Origin: Selaginella moellendorffii
Lineage: Eukaryota; Streptophyta; Lycopodiopsida; Selaginellales; Selaginellaceae
DNA length: 64,000 nucleotides
Assembly: GCF_000143415.4 (NCBI RefSeq)
Contig: NW_003314274.1
Span: 438,806 to 502,805 of the forward strand
Direction of reading: 5' to 3'
Positions 10,237 through 21,031 of this stretch are shown here, piece by piece. Each line of letters opens with the position of its first letter. Position 1 is the first letter of the stretch. The notes beneath the pieces are model-generated. The model was not told where the DNA came from. It ran no database searches and was given only the letters and a program-made list of their open reading frames with translations. A program made the translations under genes and the position numbers.

Positions 10237-12800
10237 CTGTCTGTGGGTGATAGGCTGTGCTGAATTTCAACTTGGTGCGATACTATTCCAGGAGAGTCCT
10301 CCAGAACCTACTGGTGAAGATCTTATCTCGATCTGAGATGATCTCTTCCGGTCTTCCCCGCACTCGAACCACTTGTTCGAAGAACAGCTTTGCCACACCT
10401 TCCGCATCCACCTCCGTTGTGGTGGGTATGAAGTGTGCCATTTTCGAAAATCGGTCCACCACCACGAATATCGCATCAAACCCCTCGCTTGGGGGCAGTC
10501 CCGTGATGAAGTCCATCGTAAGACATTTCCACGGGCGATCTGGAATTGGGATGCTTTGCAACAAGCCCCCACTAGCCTTAGTCACGGCTTTTACCTACTG
10601 ACATGTTGGGCATGTCTTTACATAGTCTTGGACGTCCTTAGCCATATCTGGCCAATGGTACTTCCTTTTGAGTAAACCCATCGTCTTGGGCATTCCACCG
10701 TGTCCCGCAAGAGGTCCGTCATGACACTCTTCTAAGGCCACCTTCCTTAGTTCCCCTTCTGGAACATACACCCTCGTTTGCTTGTAATAAATGAGTCCGT
10801 TGCGTTCCGCATAGCCCGTTTTCTCTTCCGTTGGCAGCTCACCTCTTTGGTGAGCTTCCCGCGCCTCTAGATTCCTCAGCAACACTTCCTGTGCTAGACC
10901 ATCGTTCTCATATGCTGTCCGCACATCGTCCCAGATGGTTGCTATTGCGCTGGATATTGCCAACCTCAAGCTCGCTTTCCGACTTAGCGCATGCGCCACG
11001 ATGTTGCTCTTCCCAGGCTTGTACAAAATTTCGCAATCAAACTCGGCCAAGGCATTGGCCCACCGACCTTGTTTCCCTCTTAGGTCGGGCTGTGACAAGA
11101 AGTGTTTCGTTGCCACATTGTCCGTGTAAACCTTGAAGTGTCTCCCAAGGTAGTGTCGCCACTCCTTAAGCGCCTTGACCACTGCAAACAATTCCTTCTC
11201 GTGGGCAGGCCACTTCCGTTGAGCCTTGTCCAGCTTCTTCGAGAAGAACGCTACCGGATGGTTGTCTTGCTTCAAAACTGCGCCCAACGCAAAGTCCGAA
11301 GCATCCGTTTCTACCTCAAAGTCCTTACCAAAGTCTGGTAATGCCAATACGGGAGCCTTCCTCAACTTCCCTTTGAGGTGGACGAATGCCGCCTCGCATT
11401 CTGCTGTCCACACCATCTTCCCTTTTCCTATTTGGTCCGTTAAGGGCAGGGCTACTCTCAAATAGTGTCTGATAAACTTTCGATAGTAGTTGCATAGCCC
11501 CAGGAATGCCCTCAACTCGTGTACATTGGATGGTCGCTCCCATTCCTGGATCGCTTGGACCTTCTCCGGGTCCACCTTGAGCCCGTCCTGGCCCACCACA
11601 TGCCCGAGAAACTTTACCTCTTGTTGAGCAAAGTCACATTTGCTCTCTTTAGCATATAGCTTATGTTCCCTTAGTTTCTCAAACACCTTCGCCAAGTGTT
11701 CGGCATGCTCCTTTAGCGTCTCGCTATAGATCAGGATGTCGTCGATATAGACGACCACAAAGTGATCCAGATAGGGTACAAAGATGTGGTTCATTAGCGC
11801 CGAAAACGTTGCCGGCGCATTACATAGCCCGAAGGGCATCACCAGAAACTCAAAGCTCCCATACCTCGTTCGACAGGTTGTCTTCTCGACATCTTCCTCG
11901 GCTACCCTGATCTGGTAGTATCCTGACCTTAGGTCAATCCTCGAGAAGTATTTTGCCTTTCCCAACCTATCGAACAGGTCCTCAATTCTTGGCAAAGTGT
12001 TCTTCTTTGTATACTTGTTGAGCAACCGGTAGTCTATGCACATGCGCATAGATCCATCTTTCTTTTTCACAAATAACACCGGCGCCCCATACGGCGACTT
12101 GCTCAACCTAACATACCCTTTGTCCACCAACTCCTCTAGTTGGCACTTGAGCTCCTTGAGTTCTTTTTCGTTCAAACGATAAGGGGGACGAACCACTGCC
12201 TCAGCACCCTTGACCAGCTCAATCTTATGTTCTATCGGTCGTGTTGGGGGTAGCCCCGCCGGTAGCTCCTCCGGCATGGTATCCTAGAATTGGTCCAACA
12301 CCCGCTAGATCACTAAAGGTACTTCTTCCATTCCTGTCTTTTTGTCACTCTTCACCGAGAGTAAGCACAAAAAGGCCACCTTAGTTCCTTTAGTGAGTTG
12401 TCCTCTCGTGGACACCAGATTTAAGCAAGAATCTTTGGCCTTGCTTTGCCCTACCTTTAGATCTTGGGCTTCCACCCTAGATCTTCTTCCTTGGGCATTC
12501 GCCAGTACCACAAGGTTTCTACCTTGACCATGCAGGGCCACCACGAATCGATTGAACCAGTCCATTCCGAAGATCACGTCAAATCCCGCCATGTCCAACA
12601 CGGTGAAATCCATGTCCACCTTCCAAGTCTCCACTTCGACTCTCGCTTGTCGAAGTACCTCATCGGTGCTTTGGCTACCTTGAACAAACTCTATAGTCCT
12701 TGGTTTGCCTAGCCGCTACACCATTAGTCCAGCTTGCCGGACTATGTTTGCAGCCACAAAATTATCCGAAGCACCCGTGTCAATAAGGATCTTAACAAAG

Positions 12801-14102
12801 CTACCTCTGAGCTTCCCTCGGAGGGCTAGTAGATGTCGCGAACGACTCTCTACCAAAGTTGCTCGTGTAATGAGACTTTGAGTTAGGGACTGGATCACAT
12901 ACCTCCGTTTGGACTTCACCCGATTTGATGGCCATATTGGCTCTGGCCTTCTTCGGGTAGGGACATTCCCTCGAGAAGTGTCCCGCTTCACCGCAGTTGT
13001 AGCATACGTTGTTTCCCATGCTGCTATACGACTTGACCTTCTTATCCGTGGGTTTGTCTCTTTTCGCTTGACTCCCCCACGTACTCGCTCGCTGGCCACC
13101 GGATTTGCCTTTCCGGAACCCCGAGGACTCATTCTTAGAGAAACTCCTCTTGAATTTCCCTCTGCTAAACGTTCCCCTTGGTTTGGCCCCTTTGCTAAAC
13201 GTGGATCCCGACCCCGTCGTGTTCCCTTTTCGCAGGTTATCGTTGAAATGCACCTTGATGGCCGCATCCAACGCTTCCTTGTAGTTGGTCGGGTTCCACC
13301 GCATTACTTCGCCGCGAGCCCAGGTTTGCAAACTTGATATGAAGGCATGGAACGCATCCATATCCCCTATGTCCGTGACAAGTATCCTCTTTGCCATAAA
13401 CCCATTCACATACTCCTGAATGGTTCCGGTCTGCTTCAGCCTACTCAGCTCGTCCCTTAGGTGCAGCATAGCATTCGGAGGAACGTAAGTTGCGCGGATC
13501 CTCACCTTCATCATTTCCCAAGTGGCCACCGGTCCTTCGTTGGCCTCCGTTGTTCTCCACCAAGATTTGGCGTTATCTGCCAAGTATGGTTTTGCACATG
13601 GGACCTTCTCCGAGCTCGGTAATCGCAACGCTCGGAAGTAGTCCTCCATATCGTAAAACCAATCCTCCACCACCTTATAGTCGTTCACTCCCTTGAAGAC
13701 CGGTGGGGGCTTCGGTTTGTACTTGGGAACTGCCTGGGGGACTGATTCCACTTCGGTCTGTTCGACCTTGTCTGGTTTTGCCTCAGTCCCTGCCGAAGGG
13801 TCCGCACCTTCTGCGCTGCCAGCATCCGCAGTCTTTCGCTTTTTCTTTCGCTTCTCGTCACGCTTTAGCTTGCGTACGAGAGTCTCTAGCAGGGCATTGG
13901 TCTGTGCCAATTGTCCTTCTAGAACGTCCAATCGAGCCTTGGACGACCGAACCTCACCACCGGACTCCTGTTTGGAAGTTGCCTCACTGGAGTCCTCCTC
14001 ATGCAACGATTCCTCATCCATAGCCTCTTGTTCGACCGGAGGCTCCAGCTCTGGAGGAGGTTCCGTCTCCGCCTGGGTTCGCTTACGTCCTGCCCTTGCC
14101 AT
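12801..14102 (-). pseudogene. gag of family A chromovirus (reverse copy)
   Basis: Open over 433 codons from MARAGRKRTQ to the zinc knuckle CYNCGEAGHFSREC and beyond. It lacks the gag frameshift seen at 2960 in the forward copy. It then runs out of frame because AAGTCTCATT has two bases fewer than the forward AAGTTACTCATT, so the protease (frame of 12716-13267) is not joined to gag. A long acidic and Lys-rich N-terminal region precedes the capsid-like part. Confidence 0.9.
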
Positions 14103-14145
14103 CTCCCAGCAATCTGCCTCTATCCTTCGCTAGAACTGAGGAAGA

Positions 14146-14158
14146 GGCTCCGATACCA
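14146..14158 (-). other. Primer binding site, reverse copy
   Basis: Minus-strand TGGTATCGGAGCC three bases from the LTR end, identical to 1995-2007. Confidence 0.85.
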
Positions 14159-14161
14159 AAT

Positions 14162-15321
14162 TGTAAGCCACAATTTTTCCTTTCCAATTTGCCAGCTTAC
14201 CTCGTCTATCCGACCAACTCTGCCTTGGCTTGTGCTAAGTTCCCTCGCCAAGGTTCTCGCCTATGGTACCAGCTCCTACTTGGTCCTACTTGGTTTCAGC
14301 TACTCACTGCACGAGCAACGGAGTGTTAGCCATCCATCTACGGATTCCCACATCTCTCCCAATCCCCCTCCCCGGGTTAGACTGGACTTAAGGTTCGGCT
14401 ACACTCCCCGCAGGCACAAGCAGCCAAGCACACCAAGCCTCCAGGTTCCTAACACCCCTTGGTACCACAAGACTTGATCATGGGACCCTCTAAATCCCAA
14501 GCCTTGGGTGCAGCACTTGCTTCGGGACGTCGGGGTGAAACACAGTGGCCTAACAGCCCGGGATGGGTACCTCTACCCCCCCCTCTTCCATCCCGAAGGG
14601 AAGGCCCAAGCCCCCGGAAGGGCGAGGACCAATGAGCCACAAGGTACTCAAGTGGGGCACCACTCCACCTGAGCCGGGAGCACCGCAGTTAGTTTCCCTT
14701 TCGGGAGTGGGAGCTGCTCTTGAGCACTTCCTTGGATGGCCCCTCTGGCACCAGCCAAGTCCATGCTCACTCCCACCCAAGGCCCCTCGGTCCCAGTCTC
14801 AACCTCAAGTCGGTTTGGAAGCCCAACTGGAGAGTCCCTTCAAAACTGGTTCCTGGACCTCACTATCCCTACTATACTTTTGGAACCCCCTGCAGCCCCC
14901 CCCCCCCCTGGGAGACGCACGCTTTGGGCTTTCACCCCTTGACCCGTATTAGTATTTGGACTTAGTCTCTGGCTCGATCTCGGACCCAATTTCGGATCCG
15001 ACTTCGGATTCGGTCTCGGACTCGATCTCGGACTTGATCTCGGACCCGATCTCGGACCCGACCTCGGACTCGACCTCGGACTCGGTCTCGGACCCGATTT
15101 CGGATCTCGGACTCCGTCTCGAACTCGGTCTCGAACTCGGACTCGAACTCGGTCCCCGAGTCGGTCTCGGACTCGATTCCGGACTCTATCTCGAACTTGG
15201 TCCTAGAGTCGGTCTTGGACTTGATCCTCGACTTGGTCCCATCTGATGAACTCTTTGTCATTTCGGTCAAGCTTTTGGGGATCCTTTAGCCTACGACATC
15301 TCGGGGAGTCAGTTCCTTACA
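14162..15321 (-). repeat. Family A 5' LTR (reverse copy), complete
   Basis: A complete 1160-bp LTR: TGTAAGGAACTGA at 15321, then the hexamer tract (15240-14965), GGGTGAAAGCCCAAAGCGTG, a poly-G run (poly-C on plus, near 14898) and the end CTTACA at 14162. Directly flanked at 15322 by the GCCAC target duplication. Confidence 0.92.
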
Positions 15322-15326
15322 GCCAC
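15322..15326. repeat. Target site duplication GCCAC, right copy
   Basis: Right-hand copy of the 5-bp duplication at 147-151. The interrupted RT frame resumes here. Confidence 0.9.
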
Positions 15327-16276
15327 GTGTGGATGATATCCTGGACAAGCTTGGTGAAGCACGAGTGTTTACCAAGATTGATCTAAGGAGTGGATATCAT
15401 CAGATTGCAATGGATGATGCATCTATCTCCAAGACGGCATTCAACACAAGCTTCGGACATTTTGAGTTTACCGTTATGCCGTTTGGTTTGACGAATGCAC
15501 CGGCCACATTTACTCGGTTGATGACGGAGGTATTTGGGCATTACCTTCATGAGTTTGTGGAGATTTTCTTGGACGATATTCTTGTTTTTAGCAAGAATAT
15601 GGAGGAGCATAGGGTGCATTTGCACAAGGTTGCGCAAGGGCAAACTGAGCGTGTGAATCAGGTGGTGGAGGATATGCTACATTGTAGCATTGGTCAAAGG
15701 CAAGGACAGTGGGATCTATATCTTCCGTTGGTGCAATTTGCTTACAACAATAGCCAACACAGTGGAACCAAGCTAAGTCCTTACTTTGCCATGTTTGGAA
15801 GGCATCCTCGAATAGCGGTGGAGTTGGGATTGCATTTGAGTAAGGACGTTCAAGATAAGCTTGATTCCGAGGCAACTGATCTGGCCACAGAATTTGATGA
15901 GATTCTGGTGGTGTGCAAACGGAATTTGCAAGCAGCTCATGATAGAGCAGAGAAGTTTGCCAATGAGCATCGCCAATTCCGGGAATATAAGGTGGGTGAT
16001 CTCGTCTTTGTGCGAGTGATCTTTCCGTCAAGTGAGCGGCGGAACACCTTGGTGCCTTTACGGACAGGGAAGAGTGATAAACTCTCCTATCGATATGCTG
16101 GTTCATATGAAGTGCTGGAGCACATTGGTAAAGCGGCTTATCGGGTGCGGCTGCTAGCTAGGGTGAAAATTCATCCGGTATTTTATGTCAGCCAGTTGAA
16201 AGGTGTACTATCTTGGAGTGACGAGCCCAATGCCTCCTTGATGTATACGGCTATGGAAGATGGACCAGGAGCTTGA
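15327..16276 (+). pseudogene. Family B RT right piece fused to integrase by internal deletion (copy B1)
   Basis: Continues the RT of 1-151: [40 protein letters not shown], then the catalytic FLDDILVFS. After LHKV (about 15632) it jumps to the integrase: QGQTERVNQVVEDM, SPYFAMFGRHPR, then a GPY/F-like end (SYEVLEHIGKAAYRV, HPVFYVSQLKG). The rest of RT, RNase H and the IN N-terminus are missing. The words at the joint (CACAAGGTT|GCGCAAGG) resemble the RT sequence TTGCGCAAGGTT, suggesting a deletion at short homology. The fused frame is open for 315 codons, but no complete enzyme remains. Confidence 0.9.
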
Positions 16277-16337
16277 GCAGGATTCCCCAGAAAGGGTGAT
16301 CACCAATACAACTCGTCCTTGGGACAAGGACTTTGTT

Positions 16338-16424
16338 GGGGGGGAAGAATTGTTAGGCGCCAGCTTTGACTACATGGTCAACGTCGGTCAAAGGGAGGCT
16401 CAAGGGTATATTAAGGCATGTTAA
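16338..16424 (+). repeat. Family B polypurine tract and truncated LTR
   Basis: GGGGGGGAAGA (16338-16348) followed by LTR start TGTTAGGCGCCAGC at 16351. The LTR matches the minus-strand LTR at 19857-19785 for about 74 bp, to AAGGCATGTTA, then changes to pol sequence. It is an LTR stub, not a full LTR. Confidence 0.85.
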
Positions 16425-18155
16425 AGATGTGTGGTTTGGCGAGGGCGTTCAACCACCAGTTGTTATGCTCTCTGCTACATCTTTGAAGCGGGCTTGTCGT
16501 AATGGAAAAACACTTTCAAGTTACTTGCTGTTTGTTCGTGACTTGGGGGACCAAGACACGTGTGGGGGAGAAGCAGCAGTATGGGATGTACTTGACGAGT
16601 TTTCTGATGTTTTTCCATCTGAACTTCTTCATGGATTACCTCCGTTACGAGGTGTGGAGCATGGGATTACATTGGAGCCAGGGACGCAGCCAATTTACCG
16701 GCGTCCATTTCGGTTAAGTTATGCAGAGGAGCAAAAAGTTCAATGACAAGTCAAGGAGTTACTTGAGTTTGGATTTATTCAGCCAAGTAAATCTCCGTTT
16801 GGTGCTCCGGTCTTGCTTGTGAAGAAGAAGGACGGTTCAATGCGGATGTGTATTGACTACCGTGCTTTAAACAAGAAGACAGTGAAGGACAAGATGCCGA
16901 TGCCACGTGTGGATGATATCCTGGACAAGCTTGGTGAAGCACGAGTGTTTACCAAGATTGATCTGAGGAGTGGATATCATCAGATTGCAATGGATGATGC
17001 ATCTATCTCCAAGACGGCATTCAACACAAGCTTCGGACATTTTGAGTTTACCGTTATGCCGTTTGGTTTGACAAATGCACCGGCCACATTTACTCGGTTG
17101 ATGAAGGAGGTATTTGGGCATTATCTTCATGAGTTTGTGGAGATTTTCTTGAACGATATTCTTGTTTTTAGCAAAAATATGGAGGAGCATAGGGTGCATT
17201 TGCGCAAGGTTCTTTTGTTACTTCGAGACAGCAAACTTTATGCGAAGAAGAGCAAATGTGAATTTGCAAAGTCGGAGGTGGAATATCTAGGCCATATTGT
17301 GAAATCTAAGGGTGTCAAGATGGATCCAAGGAAGGTGGCTGTGGTGGAAAACTGGCCTACACCGACTACAGTGGCTGAGTTGCGCAGTTTTCTTGGTATG
17401 GCTAGTTACTACTGACGTTTTCAGCATAAGTTTGCAGCGGTGGCTATTCCTTTGACACAGTTACATAAGAATGTGCCCTTCGAGTGGAAGACGCCACAAG
17501 AGGAGAGTTTTGTGGTGCTGAAACGATTGTTGAGCGAAGCTCCAGTGCTTCGCATTGCTGATCCATTGAAACCTTACGAGGTGACATGTGATGCGAGTGG
17601 TTATGCACTGGGAGGAGTTCTCATGCAAGAGGGACAACCTATTGCATATGAGAGTCAAACTTTGAATTCCGCTGAGCAACGCTATTCCACATATGAGCAA
17701 GAGTTACTCTCTATTGTTCATGCTTTGCAGACGTGGCGACACTATCTTTATGGTGTAGTGTTCGTGGTGTTGACAAATCACAAACCACTTGTGTATCTTT
17801 TCACACAAAAGGAGTTGAACACTAGGCAAGCTCGTTGGATGGTCAAACTCATGGAGTTTGGGGAGTTTCCTATTGAGAATCGTCCGGGAAAATCAAATGT
17901 GGTGGCGGATGCTTTATCTCGTGTTCGTCATGTGACGATGTTACGAACACGATTTTGTCATCATTTGAGTAAGGTGGTCAGCGAGTTTGGGCAATTGGTT
18001 GAGCATGCTCAAGCTCAGGATGCTGAGGTGGCCTCTTTGCGAGACTAGATGGAAGCTCCTTTCTCATTGGTGGATGGGATTCTCTACTACAATGGCCGTG
18101 TATATTTGCCACGGGTGGATGTGTTAATTACTCAAGTTTTATTCCACTATCATGA
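16425..18155 (+). pseudogene. Family B pol: RT-RNase H-integrase start (copy B2)
   Basis: Starts in the PR-RT linker (LDEFSDVFPSELLHGLPPLR), then the complete RT and RNase H (CDASGYALGG, YSTYEQELLSIVHAL, LTNHKPLVYL, VADALSR), ending at the IN zinc finger start (QVLFHYHDHP). Stops: TGA at 16744 and 17413 where Arg (CGA) fits, and TAG near 18046 where Gln fits. The RT catalytic motif reads FLNDILVFS, so the first active-site Asp is changed to Asn (copy B1 keeps FLDD). Inactive. It faces away from its own gag half (18156-19600). Confidence 0.9.
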
Positions 18156-18530
18156 TCATCCAGAGGCCTTCACCAACCATGGCATCCCAAGAATGAGATC
18201 CACACGATGAATATCCGCGAGATAAAAAGTCTCCACAAGTGTGGTTTTGCCAACCAACACTTCCAGCCCCTTGACACAAGCATCGAAATGTTGAGTAGAG
18301 GTGGCTGCACCTTCCACTGTATATGGAAGAACTCCGCGTGTGACCAGGCTATGCTCCGCAACAAACTTTGCCGAAACAAAGTTGTCATCGCTCCCACTAT
18401 CCAGTAAAATCCGCACTGGATCGCCACAGAACACGCCCTCCAGCATTAAAGCTGATTCACGCGTATCCTCGAGCTCCATCTTGTTCCACACACAGTTGAG
18501 CTGATGAGCAACAATCGAAAGTCGCTTCTT
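18156..18530 (-). pseudogene. Family B aspartic protease, inverted
   Basis: A retropepsin-type domain with the active-site motif ILLDSGSDDNFV and the second-half motif VDLILGMPWL. It runs on from gag on the same strand. It ends at a joint (about 18155) with the plus-strand pol half, so gag-PR and pol are inverted relative to each other. Confidence 0.85.
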
Positions 18531-19600
18531 CCAACCAAAATGGTTGTTCTCCTCATCCTCACGCTACAAAGTTTGCAACTTTTTAGTATCGGACTTACCG
18601 TGAGAAGAAAAGTGGCCATTCTTCTTGTCCTGCTGCTTGTTCTTTAACTGCGGATAATCAGCCTTGTAGTGTCCAAGTTCACCACAATGATGACAACCCT
18701 GTCTATAATTCTTCACAAAGAACTTCTGCTTCTTGGACCCCTTTGCATCTGAAGTAGTCACCACTGACTTCAACTTGTGATGCTTGTTCCCATCCTTGTG
18801 TCCACGGTGATCATCACAACGATTCTCGACAGAAGGACTCCGCGAACGCTTGCGAGACTTGTGCTTGTCATTGTCAAGTCGACGAGCTGCATCAAAGAGC
18901 TCCTCCAAACTCTTTGTAGGCTGAGAATGACGCAAGTGTTGCCGCATGCTCTCACTATGTAGGCCATCAATGAAGTAGGACTTGTTCTGATCTGGATCCT
19001 TCGTTGGAACACGACTAATCAAGCGAGTAAGCTTCTCAATATAGTCCCCGGCGTCATTTTCCCTTGCTGGAAATGTCGAAGTTCTGTACGAGCATTCTCC
19101 ATGTCGTAATGAGGGGAAAAACGTAAACGGAAAGCAACCTCAAACTCATCCATGGTAGACACTAGTGGTTTCTTATCCGCAACACGGGACTCCTCAAGCC
19201 AATTCCACCATCGAAGACCCGCATCACGCAAAACCATCGGAATAGCCACTAAAGCCTCTGCATCCGGAGTTCCCCTAGCAGCCAAGAACTTCTTCACATT
19301 GGCTAGCCAAGCGAGACACTCATCCACACCACCATCACCGGAAAAAGTTGGAATTTTGAGTCGATCTACCAAAGAAGGCTTACTTGGAGCGCTACCCCGT
19401 CCAGCCTCGAGTGCCTCAACATGCCCACGCATGGTATCCATCATGCCATGCATCTCGTCTTGCATCTCTTGCTGATTTTTATTAAGGGCTCGCAGCTCAT
19501 GAACCACATCTTGAATGGTCTAAATTTCCATAGCTTCGTCGGCACCATCGTCGGCACCACCATCGACAATAGGATTCCAGCGTTCAGCTTGGTCAGCCAT
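18531..19600 (-). pseudogene. Family B gag, inverted
   Basis: Begins MADQAERWNP (19600), close to the primer site. Contains a coiled-coil-like stretch (LRALNKNQQEMQDEM), a capsid-like core (LAWLANVKKFL, LRWWNWLEESR, FRLRFSPHYD) and a nucleocapsid region. Damage: TAG near 19525 in place of Gln, one frameshift near 19045, and TAG near 18566 where the relic at 39.8 kb keeps CAG. The zinc knuckle reads CHHCGELGHYKADY: the last Cys is Tyr, while the 39.7-kb relic keeps it as Cys. Confidence 0.88.
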
Positions 19601-19609
19601 CGCAACCAA

Positions 19610-19624
19610 TGTCTCTGATACCAA
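19610..19624 (-). other. Primer binding site of family B
   Basis: Minus-strand TTGGTATCAGAGACA directly after the LTR end. Matches plant initiator tRNA-Met over TGGTATCAGAG. Confidence 0.85.
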
Positions 19625-19857
19625 TGTTATGATCCGGCGCAAAAAGACAAAGATTTAGTCGCCCTAGACTATGCTACGCCACCTCTTGAGGTTCCTCACC
19701 ACCCAACCACCCCCAAGCTACCTCAAAAGCTCCACTGCGCCGCCGCTCCACGGTGAGCCTTAAGGTAGGTTAAGTCCCCTACCCTAACATGCCTTAATAT
19801 ACCCTTGAGCCTCCCTTTGACCGACGTTGACCACGTAGTCAAAGCTGGCGCCTAACA
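19625..19857 (-). repeat. Family B 5' LTR (233 bp)
   Basis: Runs on the minus strand from TGTTAGGCGCC (19857) to GATCATAACA (19625), with TGTTA/TAACA terminal inverted repeats. No matching downstream LTR with a target duplication was found; the only other copy is the stub at 16351. Confidence 0.9.
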
Positions 19858-19922
19858 CATGGCAACATGGACAAGGATGGTGGCATGACATAGAGACGTG
19901 GACGTGGACACAAAAGTTTGGC

Positions 19923-20420
19923 ATGGATCTCAACAACATTTTCAACGCACTTAAAGAGGATCTTGAACAATGGTCGAACAAAGCAATGCACACATGGATA
20001 CATGCCAAAGAACACTGGACAAAATATCACCAGGAGATAAACCCAGATGAAATGTTCAGACTGAACATCTACAACAACCTTTCAACATGGAGCAGACGGT
20101 ACTGCACAGGAAACCACAGCCTCCTGATCAAACCCGGATGCCGCAGACAGGGAAAACCTCCACGACATCTCCAGATCTGCCTGGTCTGCAGAGAAGACAC
20201 AGAGACGGTCAGGCACACACTCAAGGCTTGCCCGTCCTATGCCAAATTCTGCTCCCCAGACATCAACTGGGATGCCAAAACATACATAATCCTCGCAAAC
20301 AAGGAGACAACCTCATCCCCTGCCAATTACCTGAAACGCATAGAGCTGCGATGGCAAATACATGTCACACATGCAATGGAGGCAGAGACCTTGAACGGCC
20401 AAGGAAAAGAAGACAGGTAG
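19923..20420 (+). pseudogene. LINE-like 3' ORF fragment with CCHC zinc-binding motif
   Basis: A 165-codon frame from MDLNNIFNAL to NGQGKEDR. Its centre, CLVCREDTETVRHTLKAC, has the C-X2-C-X8-H-X4-C spacing of the zinc-binding domain at the C-terminus of many non-LTR retrotransposon proteins. No RT or endonuclease motif precedes it, so if it is a LINE it is 5' truncated. The downstream sequence ends in a short GATA tract (near 20550), which could be a LINE tail. Family assignment rests on this motif alone. Confidence 0.45.
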
Positions 20421-21031
20421 GCAGGGCCAGTGAGCGGGAGCACAACGACAATGAGGACGCCACCTATGCGAAAATGATAATCCAACTTGCATTTTTGCAT
20501 CCATCAGTCTCATGCTTCTAGTTGGGCATTATCAAAACAACATGTAGATAAACAGATAGATAGATAATTCTTCCATCTGATCCCACCAGGAGTCGTTCAT
20601 GCCTCCACAAGCATTTAATATAACAACACTTGACTGCTCCAATTAGTAATTTGTGCTGCAAGGCAATCACTGCAGAGCATGATGTGCCCAAGGGGCTGCT
20701 GCTGCCTGCAATGCAATCAGTTATATCAATTTTGCATGAATGTATGATTTGTAAGCAGGTAGGCTTTACAGACATGTAAAAATATATGTAAAAAGGTAAA
20801 TACTGTCTGTCTGGGATAGAAGATTCCCTGAAAATCAACACCAAGCATGAGATGTATCATGTATTCAAGAAGCCATTGAAGAAAGCTGCCACTAGCGCGT
20901 GAGTGATTGTTGAGAGATGTAGGCATAGTGCTCCAAGCTGTGTGAAAAGAAAAGATCTCCACTCCACTCAAATGTGGGCGCTGCCTTTTTAGTGCGATTG
21001 CTGCTGAACAGACCCAAAAGCAAAGCCAAAG
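20421..21031. other. Intergenic, upstream of the lipase gene
   Basis: Holds a short GATAGATAGATA tract and otherwise no convincing frame. The last 100 bp or so probably contain the lipase promoter and leader; no clear TATA box was identified. Confidence 0.5.

Larger units (their letters stand above)
9339..12800 (-). pseudogene. pol of family A chromovirus (reverse copy)
   Basis: Same domain order as the forward copy: protease (LIDTGASDNF, near 12770), RT with YIDD, RNase H, IN zinc finger and core, chromodomain ending at 9339. TAG stops lie at 12305-12307, 10595-10597 and 10283-10285, at the same three sites as the forward copy. A fourth TAG at 12284-12286 replaces a CAG kept in the forward copy. 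The protease frame is shifted against gag near 12870. The RNase H motif ADALSR reads AHALSR, so a catalytic Asp is lost. Introns occur at 9721-9772 and 10191-10236. Confidence 0.92.
152..15321. mobile_element. Composite insertion: two family A chromovirus copies in inverted orientation
   Basis: The insertion is bounded by 5'-TG...CA-3' ends and a GCCAC duplication. Order inside: inverted LTR piece (152-749), full forward LTR (750-1991), forward internal region (1992-7221), forward LTR truncated at about 7800, reverse LTR (about 7801-8935), reverse internal region (8936-14161), reverse LTR (14162-15321). Both outer ends belong to a minus-strand element, so the simplest reading is one minus-strand insertion whose 3' LTR is interrupted by a plus-strand copy. 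The copies are not identical: the RT-RNase H-IN proteins differ at about 9 of 560 residues, and their gag frameshifts differ. The joint near 7630-7900 is garbled and there is an N gap at 1174, so misassembly of part of this structure is possible. Confidence 0.85.
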
